Source of the DNA: Ampelocalamus luodianensis
Taxonomy: Eukaryota > Streptophyta > Magnoliopsida > Poales > Poaceae
Direction: 5' to 3'
Length of the DNA: 64,000 bases
Assembly: GCA_036346255.1 (NCBI GenBank)
Contig: CM070629.1
Span: 6,825,001-6,889,000, forward strand
Positions 11,074 to 21,780 of this stretch are shown here, piece after piece. The notes beneath the pieces were generated by a model. The model made no database searches, was not told the DNA's origin, and saw nothing but the letters and a program-made list of their open reading frames with translations. Position 1 is the stretch's first letter. Each line of letters starts with the position of its first letter. The position numbers and the translations under genes were made by a program.

Positions 11074-13460
11074 GTGGGGCCCGCGAAGGTGACCAGCAGC
11101 GCTATGTGGGCATATCACATGGAGATTGTAAGCAATCCTCATGCTCCGATCTATCGACGACCCATGGTGTATGTCCATTTTGTTTATCCAAGTCAATCCT
11201 TTGGTGGGGGCGCCGTTGAAGGAGGCAGCGACGCTCTTCTCCCCCTCTTCGGTTTGTTGACGACGGAGAGATGTCGAGTGCTCCAAGAGATGAAGATTCG
11301 GTAGTTTCGAACCGAATGAAGGTGTCGACAAATGGATCGGTGCTCGTGTTGATTGTCGCGAGATTATTGATGGCATGTCCGATGGCACCGCCACCAAGAT
11401 GAGGCGACTTTTGACTCGCAATCCAAATGAGGATGAAGGTGACGACGCCGTGGGATCGCGGTGGCATTGTTTCGATCGACACGCTATGTTCCAAGTCGCT
11501 GGATTGCTGCGCCTCTTCCCTTGTTCTCGCTCCACGAGCACGAAGTCTCGTGGCCTTCGATGCTAACACCCTACATGTAGGCCAACAGCTCCCACACAAG
11601 GTCGCCGCCAGCAAGCTATCGTGAGTTTCGCGGTGAAGACCACTGACTTACCGAGTTTACAGTGAGTTCGACATTGTTTGTTGTTGCTTTGAACTATGTA
11701 CCGTAAGTGGCACTAACTATTATATGGTTTCCATTACCGCAGTCTAACTCGACACGCACGTAGTTAAGCGCGTATAGCTCTTGCCCTCGAAAAGTGCGTG
11801 CGCAGAGATTCCTCGGGCGGAACGCCTTCCGTGACACGGCCGTTACAGTCACACGTATGCGATCTTCAAGAGCCATTGCAAATGCATCCGAATGTAACCT
11901 CTCGCGCACATCGCGAGCATCGTAAGCCATGTAGTTGTCGCCGATTTGACCGCTTTCGCCCAAGATCCTCATGGCTCACGAGCGTAATACATTAGGATAT
12001 GCCGTTAGGTACGAAGGTATGGCGCGGCGGCGGATTGTCCTTGAAGGGTTGTACGGCACGCATAAGGAGGCGCACGATCTTGTCCCCGCATGCTTAAGCA
12101 AATTGCGGATGCCAATTGGGACATGTGTCAATAGGGAGGACAGTGCCCGACCTGGCCGAACAACCCACATTCCTTATCCTTGATCGAGTCTTTGGACATT
12201 TGGCCCGGCAGCCTGTGGTTTCTCCCATCGCCGTCCCGCCCGACTATGGACGGTACTTTCCTTTGCAGAAGTACAAGGGCACCATTCTCACCGCTATTGC
12301 CGCGATGGCAACGCACTGCTTGTTCCAGCTGTTTTGCCATTGTAGAGAGCGAGAGCACTAACAGCTGGTTGTGGTTCCTAGGGAACATAAAGCAACATGT
12401 TGTAAGGGACCGACCGAATGTGTGCGCTATAACCGCACCGCCATGTTGGGTTGTTGTCCGCGCCGCCACCATGCAAAGATGGTACGAGCCCACCGCATCA
12501 ATGGAACGACATGCGCACACGTTGGTGCATGCGGCATCTAGCCGCCAACTTCCACACGCGCTTCAAGAGCAAAGACCTCATGAAGAAGTTCAAGAAGCTT
12601 TGCCTGCAGAACCAGAAGCGCAAGTTCGATGTCGTGTGGCGGGAGCTCGAGGTCGAAACCGAGCGTGCTAGTGGAGGTTCAGACCCAGGCGCACCGCAAA
12701 GCGAGTTCGCTGAGTGGATACGCTTACATGCCCCCGACTATGAGAAATGGTCCCTTCTTCACGACACCTATGGTGCTTAGTACGACATCATGACAACCAA
12801 CATGTCCGAAGTCTACAACGGTGTGTTGAAAGGGGTTCGTGCCCTGCCCATCACAGCTGTTGTTGAGGAGACATGGAACCGCACGGCCGGTTACTTCATT
12901 AATCGGGCAACAATGGCGAAGAAGCATTTGGACGGCGGAAGCAGATCGAGGTTACCTCGCCTACATGGACAAGAAGATTACCAAGGCCCGATCCCATGTA
13001 GCTATCACAATGGATGGCGCCGGAGGAAGTTCGAGGTCCGCTCATGGGACAAGTACGCTCGTGGCCACATGAGAGGTGACCGAAGCACGCTCGCACCACA
13101 GCGATGTGGCGCTTGCACCGCAATAAGCCTCAACTCTCGCACAAGCCTTGCTCGCACGTATATGCCGCATGTGCCAGATTTCACCAATCTTGTAACATGT
13201 ATATGTCGGATTACTATGACATACGACACCTGTATGATACTTGGAACGGAGAGTTCAACTCCTACGGCGTCGAAGGCCACTACAAGGACATATGGCACGA
13301 GTAGTTAAGTGGTCACCGAATGAAGAACTACGACATCCAGGCCGTGGCAGGCGTCAAGCAAGGCGCATCCGCAACGATATGGACGTGAGCCAACGTGGAG
13401 ATCTGCCAAGACCAATAAGGTATAGACTATGCAAGAGTCATGGGCACTCATTTAGAACCG
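11074..13460 (+). pseudogene. MuDR/MULE-type transposase, decayed
   Basis: Fragments in shifting + frames keep the order of a plant MULE transposase. An N-terminal segment (HFVYPSQSFGGG, about 11.18 kb) is followed by the DDE-domain core with YKGTILTAIA, then FAIVESESTNSWLWFLGNIK (12334-12393, typical of the MULE domain around its middle catalytic region). Next come MRHLAANFHTRFKS (12527-12570) and the C-terminal helical region (MTTNMSEVYNGVLKGVRALP, from 12790). A SWIM-like region follows (KPCSHVYAAC near 13144), then a basic tail RIRNDMDVSQRGDLP. Such enzymes cut and join MULE ends in the nucleus. Multiple frameshifts (for example near 12330, 12450 and 12950) and the in-frame TAG near 12778 make it non-functional. 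A frame change exactly at catalytic positions cannot be judged by eye. Confidence 0.85.
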
Positions 13461-14989
13461 CCCGAATAGGCCTTCTTCCTCCGCGCCACCGTATCCGTAA
13501 GCTATCCAAAGGTACTAAGTCATGTTGGTCGTAGCGATGGCGTGTTGTAGTGATTTGCGTTGTAACCTGCACTACTTTCTATGTGAAATATCCCAAGTAT
13601 TAGACCTTTCGCTTTCTATGTGTTTGAAATGTAACAACATGTGCGAAATTAAAACTTTGCTTGCATCGGTATTTCAAACCTTGTGATCATCCATTGTGTT
13701 AAGGTGACCCATCCAAGAATCTCACAATTTGTACAAATTATTTGAATATTTTTAGAGGGCAAATAAATCGTGCTTTCCACACAGATGGAAAGAGTTGAGA
13801 AGACGCGTCCATGAGAATAAAATTGTTCTTCTTACATAGACAACGAACTAAACAAGTGCAATCACATTACAAATAAGCAACCGGATTACAAGTTACATCA
13901 CATAATACACTTCTAATGTTTTCTCCTCGCTACGCTTCCTCGCATCGCCGCATAGACTCGTGATCGCCTTCCGCGCTGCAGGTTGCCGCCAGATGTCTCT
14001 GCCGAATCTTCCTTGAAAACGCCACCTATCAGTGACCGTGGGTTATGCCGCAGTCATAGCGGGTTTTCAACACCGTGTCGCCGACACGGGGTATCACCGC
14101 GGATCGGCGCCGACAACAAGTCGCTGATCCAAGCATTAGATCCGCAGCAGATCCGCGAAGGGCACCAAGTCGGCTCGCTTGGGAGGTGAACTGGGAAATC
14201 GCCCGCACGGTGTGTAGCCGATCGTACCATGGCGCCAGACGCCTATTGGAAATGGGCCGAGAGTGTAAGGTCCGAGGAGAATCGGATAACCTCGGTGCCT
14301 TGGGTTGCACGTCCGCGTTTCTCTAATGTCGCTTCCTTCCGCGACGAGGACGGATCGGAGGTCCGACCGCGACGAGGACGTGATCGCGTAGGGTCCATCC
14401 GCCGACGAGGACGGGACCAGCCGTAGGGTCCATCCGCGACGAGGACGGACCAGCCAGAGGGTCCATCTCGCGACGAGGACCGGACCGCGATCGCAGACGG
14501 CTCGCGCGGCAATCGCGACGGTGATCCGCCCCATGCCGCTACGCTACTGGTCGACTCGCCGACGGAAGATGGAGGGGCGAGGTACGCGACGATGCTCCTC
14601 CGATGCCTCAGTCGGCATCGGAGTGCCTTCCATACCATGTTACGAACGACTTGCTTAACATCGCCAACAAGCGCCTTCATCGAAAAGAGGCGTTTCAATC
14701 AGTATTGTTCGTGTTCCCGCTTGAGCTCTCGGCCGCGCGCCCGTAACGCTCTCCAACCGGTCCACCTAGATGGTTACGAACAATCGAAATTTGGTTACTC
14801 AACCCTATGGCGCAGGGTGGTTAATGTACTACGGCCGAACATACCGAATCGCCACGCCGTGATGCACGGCGCGCCCATGCCCAAGCCCAACCGCTCGGGC
14901 GGGTAGGATCTTCATGTCGGGCCGGGGTGCTCGCGCCTCGTCACAGCCGCCGTACGTATTACATCGCAGATACGCGCCGTAAGTCCCTT
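13461..14989. other. MULE interior between transposase and PMD gene
   Basis: 13.5-13.9 kb is AT-rich and may hold the 3' ends of both convergent genes. 13.9-14.99 kb is G+C-rich and probably includes the eroded 3' part of the PMD gene read on the minus strand, but no conserved motif was found. Confidence 0.4.
14336..14500 (+). repeat. Tandem repeat, ~33-42-bp unit
   Basis: About four to five units built on GACGAGGACGG(A/G)(C/A)C followed by a GTAGGGTCCATC-like spacer. It lies downstream of the PMD fragment. On the minus strand it reads as a repeated Gly/Pro/Arg/Trp-rich peptide of no known family. Confidence 0.75.
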
Positions 14990-16140
14990 CATCGTAAGGC
15001 CGCGCTCTCCCGCAAATGGAAGCAAGGGCCGCTTGTCATGCATCTACCCACGGCCGCCGCGCCTGCCGCCATCGCTTCTTCGCCCTTCTTCGCCGCCACT
15101 GTGTGGAACAAACACAACAAATTATGGTACCAACATAACATATGACTAAATGACCTACGATATTATTAAGCAATGCAATGTACTTACAAGTGATCGCGCC
15201 GCAAGCGCCCCCTAGAGCTGGGATCTCTGTGCAACTGAATCGCTCATCACCCGCTAGGGTTGTAGGCTCAACCATGTGGAGAAGACTAGATGACAAAGTT
15301 GTCCTCCAAGACGCCGCATCCCGCCGGCATAGCAAGCTCAACCTGTCGGCGCTGTGGCCTTGCACGAAGACATCCGCCCAAGGAGCCCATATTACGCCGT
15401 CCTCATGCAAGACCTCAACGTGCTGGGAACTCGGGGTATATGCGACGCGCCTATCCCTAGACCACCCCAGAATTGCCAGGAACTCGGGTATATGCGACGC
15501 GCTCTATCCCTAGACCACCCTGTCGCCATACCCATCGGATCCCATGGTTGGGCCTTCCACGGATCTCGCCGTCCGCCCAACCATAGAAATGTTGTGTGCG
15601 CGGTAAGGGTGGATCGCGGGCGGAAGTACGCCGTCCGACCGCAGTGCTCCCAAGACCACAAACTGTAATAGCGTGTGGCAACCCGACAAAGACGGCTCGC
15701 TCTCGTCGGCGACGCTGCGCCGCCGATAGGCCACGCAGATGTAGCACACAAGATACCAACCCCAATCAGATCGCGCATGTCGTCATCGCTCGGCGCCCAC
15801 GATGGACTCCGCAAGGTGAATATAACTCGTACACCATGTCTCCTCGCGCACTAGGGAACATAACCCACCCAAAATAAACAACAAATATGCAATTAGGTGG
15901 CATCGAACCACTTCCTCATTGCGCCATTTGGGCAATGCATGAAATGACGCAAACAGCGCAAGGAATGCCCTTAGACCTCTCGGATAGGATGCCCGGCGAT
16001 AATGGAGACGCGCTTCCACCCACTGACTGGAGGGGGAACAACCGCACGACCGCAACGGCAAATCCTGAATGAAGTCGACGCCTTGCGTTGTCACGGCCAT
16101 CTCCCCACCGGTGGAACGTGGGGTCCCCGCCAACGATCAA
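14990..16140 (-). pseudogene. Plant mobile domain (PMD) protein, decayed
   Basis: Read 3' to 5' on the given strand, frames recover the PMD order seen in the family also annotated as 'serine/threonine phosphatase 7 long form-like'. The N-terminal part has AYLLFILGGLCSL (near 15.9 kb). The central hallmark LC-x-A-x-RR-type helix appears as CYICVAYRRRSVADESEPS (15690-15746), then GCHTLLQFVVLGAL. The C-terminal part has SLLCRRDAASWRTT and HMVEP (about 15.23-15.33 kb). At least three frameshifts separate these pieces. PMD proteins occur in MULE and gypsy elements and in domesticated genes such as MAIL1/MAIN of Arabidopsis, which affect silencing and genome stability. Here the gene is antisense and convergent to the transposase within the same inverted repeats. 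No activity is expected now. Confidence 0.75.
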
Positions 16141-16560
16141 CCAGTATGAAAGAAGGCAGCATCGATCGAGGTTCGCCCCATGTTCAAGATGCGAGCGAAC
16201 GCAATCACCCGATTGACGGTCTTGAACATACCGCCGCCCAACGCCAAGTCTCCATCGGTTCCCGCGTCACCGAGTTGGCGGTCCATTGCCACCGATCCAA
16301 GCGTGATAAATGATGTCGGGCGCCCCATGCCTCCTCAAGAAGGGGTGGTACAAGACGGGCCATTGCCGCAAATAGACAACAAAGAAATGGTTAGTGAGAT
16401 CTGGCACGACGTAACCCTCAAAACCGCATTAAGAAAATTAATTAGGTATGTCATTGCCTAATGTTATCACAATGTCGTAACGCGCTACGCGCTTATAACG
16501 ACGAGCCGCGCGTTCGTTCATATATACGCAGCGCGAAATAGACAAAGAACGACCTGATGT
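16141..16560. other. Upstream side of the PMD gene
   Basis: Mixed-composition DNA containing possible N-terminal codons or promoter of the minus-strand PMD gene. No motif strong enough to annotate. Confidence 0.35.
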
Positions 16561-17046
16561 GACGCGATGTGACTTCGACGTGATTTAAAGAGAAAAAAAC
16601 AAAAACGCTTTTTGCTTTCGGTGGAAAGCGCACGCGCGAAGGCCCTCGCCGCATGCAAAGACGCGGCGCGCGTAACCGAGGCGCTAGCCGCGAATACTGT
16701 GGGGCTCGCCGCCGCGCGCTCAGGCGCGCGCGACACGCGGCCACGCGAGGCGAGACGGGGAGCTGCCGCGAAATAAGGGGGGGCTGCTGCTAAGCTCGAT
16801 GCATTCGACACTGGCCGCGCGAGACGAGGCGCCACCGCCGCGACTACGGGGTCGCGGCGCATCTCGCGCATACGCACGCCGCCGCGACGACGAGGCGCGC
16901 GTGACACGATGTGACTTCGACGTGATTTAAAGAGAAAAACAAAACGCTTTTTGCTTTCGCGAAAGCCACGCGCGCGAGTGTCCTCGCGCATGCAAAGACG
17001 CGACGCAAGGCAAACCGAGGCGCCACCGCCGCGAAATACTGGGCCA
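16561..17046 (-). repeat. Direct repeat pair upstream of the PMD gene
   Basis: About 150 bases at 16561-16710 recur at 16901-17046 (period near 340). Both start with GATGTGACTTCGACGTGATT, then TTTAAAGAGAAAAA, CGCTTTTTGCTTTCG, CGCATGCAAAGACGCG and AACCGAGGCGC. It sits between the inverted end and the PMD gene and may be a duplicated promoter for minus-strand transcription; that is inference. Confidence 0.8.
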
Positions 17047-17343
17047 CAACTGCCGCTTCCTAATTTTTTTAAATTTTTAAATAATATTTCATATTTTTTA
17101 AAAAAATTCTGAATTTTTTCCATTTTTTCCAATTTTTCAAGTTGTTCTTCCTTTTTTTAAAAAAAAATCCGAAAATGGGTGGCTGCCGCTGCCGCACCGG
17201 CACTGGCCTCACACCGGGTCGGGGCGTGGTCGCGCCCTGCACCTGCCAGTAGAGCACTGCTTTGGGGTTATTTTAGAAATTTTCGCTCAAACGGGCTATT
17301 TTAGAAATTTAAACTTGCTACAGGCCAAATATGCAAAAAAATC
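17045..17343 (-). repeat. Right terminal inverted repeat of the 10.26-kb MULE
   Basis: Reverse-complement partner of 7089-7400 (landmarks given there). The outermost bases are followed by the TSD TGAGAACCG at 17344-17352. Confidence 0.9.
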
Positions 17344-17384
17344 TGAGAACCGAATCAAGGGCCTACGTGCTCATGGTATGGACC

Positions 17385-18333
17385 GATTTTTAGAAATAAT
17401 ATATTTTTAAAAATATTTACAAAACTAGGTCATCACTTCAAAAATTGCAAAATAGGCTCGTCAGCAGTTCATTCATGACAGTTCCTATCGCCATTGAATC
17501 AAGACAGAACTCAGACAATGGGCAAGTTCTCGTCATGAGTTCAATCATGACAGAATCTATGAATTTTTAAATATAGCAAATAAACTTAAAAAATTACAAA
17601 AAATTTTGTGGAGTATTCTGATAGAGTGTTCTTGCTTTTGTAATGTTTTAATAATTTTATCCATTATAAATTTGGCTCTAAATTTATTTAAGTTTATTAT
17701 TTGTAGAATTTTTAAATATACCAGATAAGGTCCAAAAATTATGAATTTTTTTGTGAACACTCCCTACATAGTGTAATTATTTTTATAATTGTTTCAGAAT
17801 TTTATATGCTGTGAAATTATCTTTAAAAAATAAGGGTATACGATCAAGTACACTGTATTGGAAACCTAAATTCAGAATTTTAGAGACAATTTCACAGCAT
17901 GTAAAATTCTTAAAAAATTACAAAAACAATTAAACTATGTAATAAGCATTCACAAAAAAATTCAGAATTTTTGGACCTCATCTGGTATATTTACAAATTC
18001 TACAAATAATGAACTTAAATGAATTTTAGAGACAAATGTATAATGGATAAAATTATGAAAAAATTACACAAGTAAGAACACTCTATCAGAATGCTCCACA
18101 AAAAAATTTGTAATTTTTTAAATTTATTTGCTATATTTAAAAATTCATAGATTCCTGTCGCCAGTTGAACTAGCGACAGAACCTCGCCTCACTGCATGGT
18201 TCCCGCTGCCGTTCAATGGCGATAGAACTCGCCGCCAGATGAACTGGCGACAGAAGCCTATTTTTGCAATTTTTTGAGATGGTAACCTAGTTTTGTAATT
18301 TATTTTAAAAAATATATTATTTTAAAAAAAATC
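17385..18333. mobile_element. Foldback MULE, 949 bp, nearly all inverted repeat
   Basis: Begins GATTTTTAGAAATAATATA and ends with the complement (TATTATTTTAAAAAAAATC). It is flanked by a perfect 9-bp duplication GTATGGACC (17376-17384 and 18334-18342). The inverted arms run almost to the centre: landmarks such as AAAATTACAAAAAATTTTGT and AGAGTGTTCTTGC at 17.59-17.64 kb reappear inverted at 18.06-18.12 kb. So the whole element can form a hairpin. It is non-coding. It belongs to the same end-sequence family as the MULEs starting at 32507 and 45431. It is inserted in the gypsy LTR only 41 bp from the 10.26-kb MULE. Confidence 0.93.
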
Positions 18334-18823
18334 GTATGGACCGTATGGTCGAACCAATAAGGTCGGCATGTATGGTCTAATTTCTAATTGAGTCCGAACT
18401 CAAGTCATGGCATTAGGTCGAGTTCTGTTCTGAGTCATGGGTCCTTATGGCCGAACCCAAAGGGGTTACGCCCTATATAACTTGTGTACGCACTTTTGTT
18501 TAGGGGCACCATGAATATCAATCTCTTATTTTCAGAGATTTATAAACTTGTTTTTCTCCAACGTATGACACACAGTTGCAACTAAAGAGGGGAATTGGAC
18601 GTTCTCTACCCCATTGTTCATGTGATTCATTGTGTTTTGCAGAAGCAAAAACACGTTCACTTTGTGTGGTCGAGTAGACGAGGGTTGAAGCGTGTGGTTG
18701 GGTGAATTTAAGTGTCGTGAGTAGTTGTAATCGAGACAGTGGTTGGCGTCGTTGTTCGTCGGGTTGCACGGATCCAAGTTATCATAATCCTACGCAGTGA
18801 AAATCGAACATCCTGTATCATCT

Positions 18824-18835
18824 TGATATCAGAGC
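18824..18835 (+). other. Primer binding site (tRNA-Met type) of the gypsy element
   Basis: TGATATCAGAGC differs by one base from the canonical plant TGGTATCAGAGC, which pairs with the 3' end of initiator tRNA-Met. It lies three bases after the CA that ends the LTR, fixing the LTR end at 18820 and the + orientation. Confidence 0.85.
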
Positions 18836-19423
18836 GTGGTTAACACGGTGGGATTATTTTGAGCCCGTAATTCAATCTAATTTTTTTTAGTGTATTTAGT
18901 TAGGTCTCAATCCATTAAAACTTTGTTTAGTCGCTGATCTTCGTTTTCCTTTGCGTAGCCTTGATCTATCTATTCCGATATATTATTCCGTTGTGTTCGT
19001 TTGCCCTAGTGATTTGCTCATGTGCTGCTGTTACTCGTGATCTTTTGAGTCCTTGCGCCTCTCGGGGTTTTGCATAAAGGCCGTGAGTTATCTATCTACT
19101 TCCGCACCAAATTCTAGTCCCTAATCCAGCCAACGCATTAGCTGTTGTGCAAATACGTACTGTCGCACAGCCTAGTTGTGCTAATCTGTCTGCTCTAGTG
19201 CATTAATTTGGGACGTCATCTTTAACCCTAGTCTTTTGTGTACAAGTTGTGCTAGCTGTACACATGCAAAAACTCCATCTGGTTCTGTGCTCCATTAAGG
19301 AGGTGCTGCCCTAATTAATTAGTGCATAAGGTAGACGCCACGTGAATCTAGCCAAGATCACTACTTTTGCTTCTTTGCGCAGTCCAGAAGTTGGATGTCA
19401 CATGGATCTTTCATTGTGCAAGA

Positions 19424-19428
<5 letters not shown>

Positions 19429-19479
<51 letters not shown>
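19429..19479. repeat. (TA)n microsatellite 1
   Basis: About 25 uninterrupted TA units joining the leader copy to Micron-like element A. Further tracts lie at 19864-19890, 19900-19936, 20268-20352 (about 42 units) and 20459-20486. Exact lengths are uncertain because such tracts assemble poorly. Confidence 0.9.
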
Positions 19480-19482
<3 letters not shown>

Positions 19483-19863
19483 GTCTTTTCTACTCTCGGG
19501 TATAGTTACTCCCTATTTCGTATCTCACAACGTATGGAGTATCTTGCACAACCGAGAGTATGTATGTGTAGTATATGAGTATATAAGACTATCTAGGTGC
19601 GTGGTATTCGCACCTTTTCAGGGGTGGTATGTACAATTTTTTAGATATACTCCTTTTTATGTGACATACTCCTTTTTATGTGCGAATATGAAGATATTTA
19701 CAAAATATGTTAAAAACTATAGACTCTCTTACAATTTTTTCGTGTGGTTCACATTGAAGTATCTTATAATTAGTATATGAGTATACCCAAAGTGATAAAG
19801 GAGTATGTCAAGTTCTTTTAGGTGGTATATCAAAAGTGGAAGTAACTACACCCTAAGTAGAAA
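19480..19863 (+). mobile_element. Micron-like element A (diverged)
   Basis: About 384 bp between two (TA)n tracts. Its right part (AAGTATCTTATAATTAGTAT, then GGTGGTATATC and AGTGGAAGTAAC) matches the right part of element B in the same orientation. It has no coding frame. Small non-coding elements bounded by (TA)n fit the Micron class known from rice; the assignment rests on that context and on the three related copies. Confidence 0.6.
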
Positions 19864-19936
19864 TATATTATATATATATATATATATATAAATGGTATGG
19901 TATATATATATAGTATATATATATATATATATATAT

Positions 19937-20267
19937 AAATGATATGGTACTCACCTCTTTATATACCACTTAAATTGTATGATGATACATCTTTATCAAT
20001 TTGAGTATACTCAATAATGATTATAAGATACCCTAAAGTGAGTTCTATGAAAATTTCATGAAAATCCACTTTTATACCAAAATCTGCATATACTTCTTTT
20101 ATGTATGAAAAATAGTATATAGCAAAAAAAGGGCTCCAATGAAAATTTTCCGATTAAGTCACATTAGAGTATCTTATAATTGGTATTCAAGTATACTAAA
20201 GTGATAAAGAAATATAATTTTGTTTAAGTGGTATATTGAAGTGGGAGTACATACTCCTGAGTACGTG
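19937..20267 (+). mobile_element. Micron-like element B
   Basis: About 330 bp bounded by (TA)n on both sides. Its reverse complement matches element C (20487-20875) along most of its length, for example TTGTATGATGATACATCTTT, AATGATTATAAGATACC and AAGTGGTATATTGAAG. No protein is encoded. Confidence 0.72.
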
Positions 20268-20355
<88 letters not shown>

Positions 20356-20447
20356 AAGGTAGAAGCCACGTGAATATAGCCAAGATCACTATTTTGCTTC
20401 TTTGCGCGGTCGAGAAGTTGGATGTCACTTGTATCTTTCATTGTGCA

Positions 20448-20486
<39 letters not shown>

Positions 20487-20875
20487 GACGCCCGTTTTGT
20501 ACTTACTCCTAGGAGTATGTACTCCCACTTTCAATATACCACTTAAACGAATATATTATACTTCTTTATCACTTTCAGTATGCTTGAATATCAATTATAA
20601 GATACTCTAATGTGACTTGATCGAAAAATTTTCATTGGAGCACTTTATTTTTGCTATATACCCTTTTTCATACATAAAAGAAGTATATACACAGATTTTT
20701 GTATAAAAGGTGGATTTTTATGAAATTTTTTATGGAACTCACTTTAAGGTATCTTATAATCATTATTGAAGTATACTCAAATTGATAAAGATGTATCATC
20801 ATACAATTTAAATGGTATATGAGATGTGGGAATATGTACTCCCCGGAGTACCATACCATTTTCCTATATATCTTT
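20487..20875 (-). mobile_element. Micron-like element C (inverted relative to B)
   Basis: About 389 bp, with a (TA)n tract on the left and AT-rich leader on the right. It is the inverted counterpart of B and slightly longer at both ends (ACTCCTAGGAGTATGTACTCC at the left, ACTCCCCGGAGTACC at the right, each a short palindrome). B and C with the 85-bp TA tract between them could form a large hairpin. Confidence 0.72.
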
Positions 20876-21227
20876 TTTGAAAAGTCGACCCTTTTGAGAA
20901 AAAAAAATTGAGCCTAGTGAGACTAGCTATTTGATTTAGTTCTAGGGATGCTTATTTGGTCTTTGATTGTTTGATCTTTGATTGGCTGAGCCGAAAGTGC
21001 CAGGTTTTGTTTGAGCTGCACATAAAACCATTGTTTCATACGGTACTAGACATTGAATTCGCTCAAACTATCACCTTTTGATTGTCTACCATTACCATAG
21101 TGCGCACAACTCTTCAATTCATTCGAGGAAGCATAAGAACTTTGGCCGATAATAGAGGGTGAGATTAAGTGATTTTCACAAAATTTCCACATACAGATAT
21201 ATAGTTTTGTTTTCCATTGCACTAACC

Positions 21228-21780
21228 ATGGCAGGACAAGAAAAACAGTTAGCGTATATTACACAAGCTAACTTTGAGAAGCTCACAAATGATTTCAACA
21301 CTTTGTTGAATAACAACATGAGCATCTTGAGGAGGGAGATACTAGAGGAGCTTCTCAAACAGCGGAGTAGCTAGTGTCCATGGAGAAGGCGACGAGCTCG
21401 ATGAAACTGATGAGAATCATGAGATCGTTGCACGTCTCGCTAGAGAGGGTCAAGTGAGGTGAGATCGAGCTGCTACCAACGCGGTTCGACTGCACTTTCC
21501 TGGGCGTGAGGGAGGTGTTCTTGGTGCTGACCATGACCTATGGAGAGGCCATGGACGTGGCGGTGGTCCTGCCCACATTGGCGACTTCGACGACGATGTC
21601 ATGTTGCACCACAATGACGGCTATCAACGCCATGGGCGTCGTCATGATGACTATCCTGTGGAGAAGAATTTTGGGAAACTCAAGTTCACCTCCTAAATTT
21701 GAAGACGCATCAGATCCGGATGCATATCTCATGTGGGAACTCATGGTGGAAAAGATCTTCCAGATGCACAATTATTTGCG
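21228..21780 (+). pseudogene. Ty3/gypsy gag, truncated and frameshifted
   Basis: The ATG at 21228 opens MAGQEKQLAYITQANFEKLT and runs to TAG 21372-21374. Later frames give a Gly/His/Asp-rich stretch and then the start of the retrotransposon gag domain: NFGKLKFT, a frame change at 21690, then DPDAYLMWELMVEKIFQMHN. This order is typical of plant gypsy gag, where the polyprotein forms the virus-like particle. Similarity stops at about 21780, before most of gag, and no protease, RT or integrase follows. The element is internally deleted or fused to other repeat DNA. Confidence 0.8.

Larger units (their letters stand above)
7089..17343. mobile_element. 10.26-kb MULE with transposase and antisense PMD gene
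   Basis: Inverted ends begin GA(A)TTTTTTTGCATATTTGGCC and can be followed for about 300 bases on each side. The flanking 9-bp duplication TGAGAACCG (7080-7088 and 17344-17352) is perfect and of the size Mutator-family transposases make. Inside are a decayed MuDR-type transposase (+, about 11.1-13.5 kb), a decayed plant-mobile-domain gene (-, about 15.0-16.1 kb), a minisatellite (10.04-10.66 kb) and several smaller repeats. The body is G+C-rich, unlike its AT-rich ends. It is inserted in a gypsy LTR. Both genes carry frameshifts and stops, so this copy is not autonomous now, but its gene order suggests descent from an autonomous element. Confidence 0.92.
6589..18820 (+). mobile_element. 5' LTR of a Ty3/gypsy element, split by two MULEs
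   Basis: Removing the two insertions and one copy of each duplication joins 6589-7088, 17353-17384 and 18343-18820 into about 1.01 kb. It starts TGTTAGG and ends GTATCA, three bases before a tRNA-Met primer site (18824). TG...CA ends, the primer site position and a TATA-like TATATAA near 18474 fit an LTR. The right end is firm. The left end rests on a TG dinucleotide without a matching 3' LTR, so it is inferred. No 3' LTR was recognised downstream. Confidence 0.6.
19326..20460 (+). repeat. Direct duplication of ~100 bp in the gypsy leader
   Basis: 19326-19428 (AAGGTAGACGCCACGTGAAT to GCAAGAGTGTG) is repeated at 20354-20458 with a few changes. Each copy ends in (TA)n. The two are separated by (TA)n plus two Micron-like elements, so a segment of about 1.03 kb carries a repeated leader piece at its edge. 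Confidence 0.88.
18836..21227 (+). other. Gypsy leader region with nested Micron-like elements
   Basis: Non-coding leader between primer site and gag. The first 500 bases are ordinary. From 19326 to about 20875 it is rebuilt by microsatellites, three Micron-like elements and a duplication (listed separately). It resumes to the gag ATG at 21228. Confidence 0.65.

Noticed and set aside
12778..13308. Separate small gene after the transposase
   Set aside because: Its residues continue the MULE transposase C-terminus; the TAG at 12778 is a lesion, not a gene boundary.
19429..20486. Endogenous pararetrovirus sequence, which in rice is sometimes found within (TA)n tracts
   Set aside because: The DNA between the TA tracts is non-coding and consists of related small elements. 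No viral protein motif is present.
20174..20610. Tyr-Ile repeat proteins
   Set aside because: Translations of (TA)n microsatellites.
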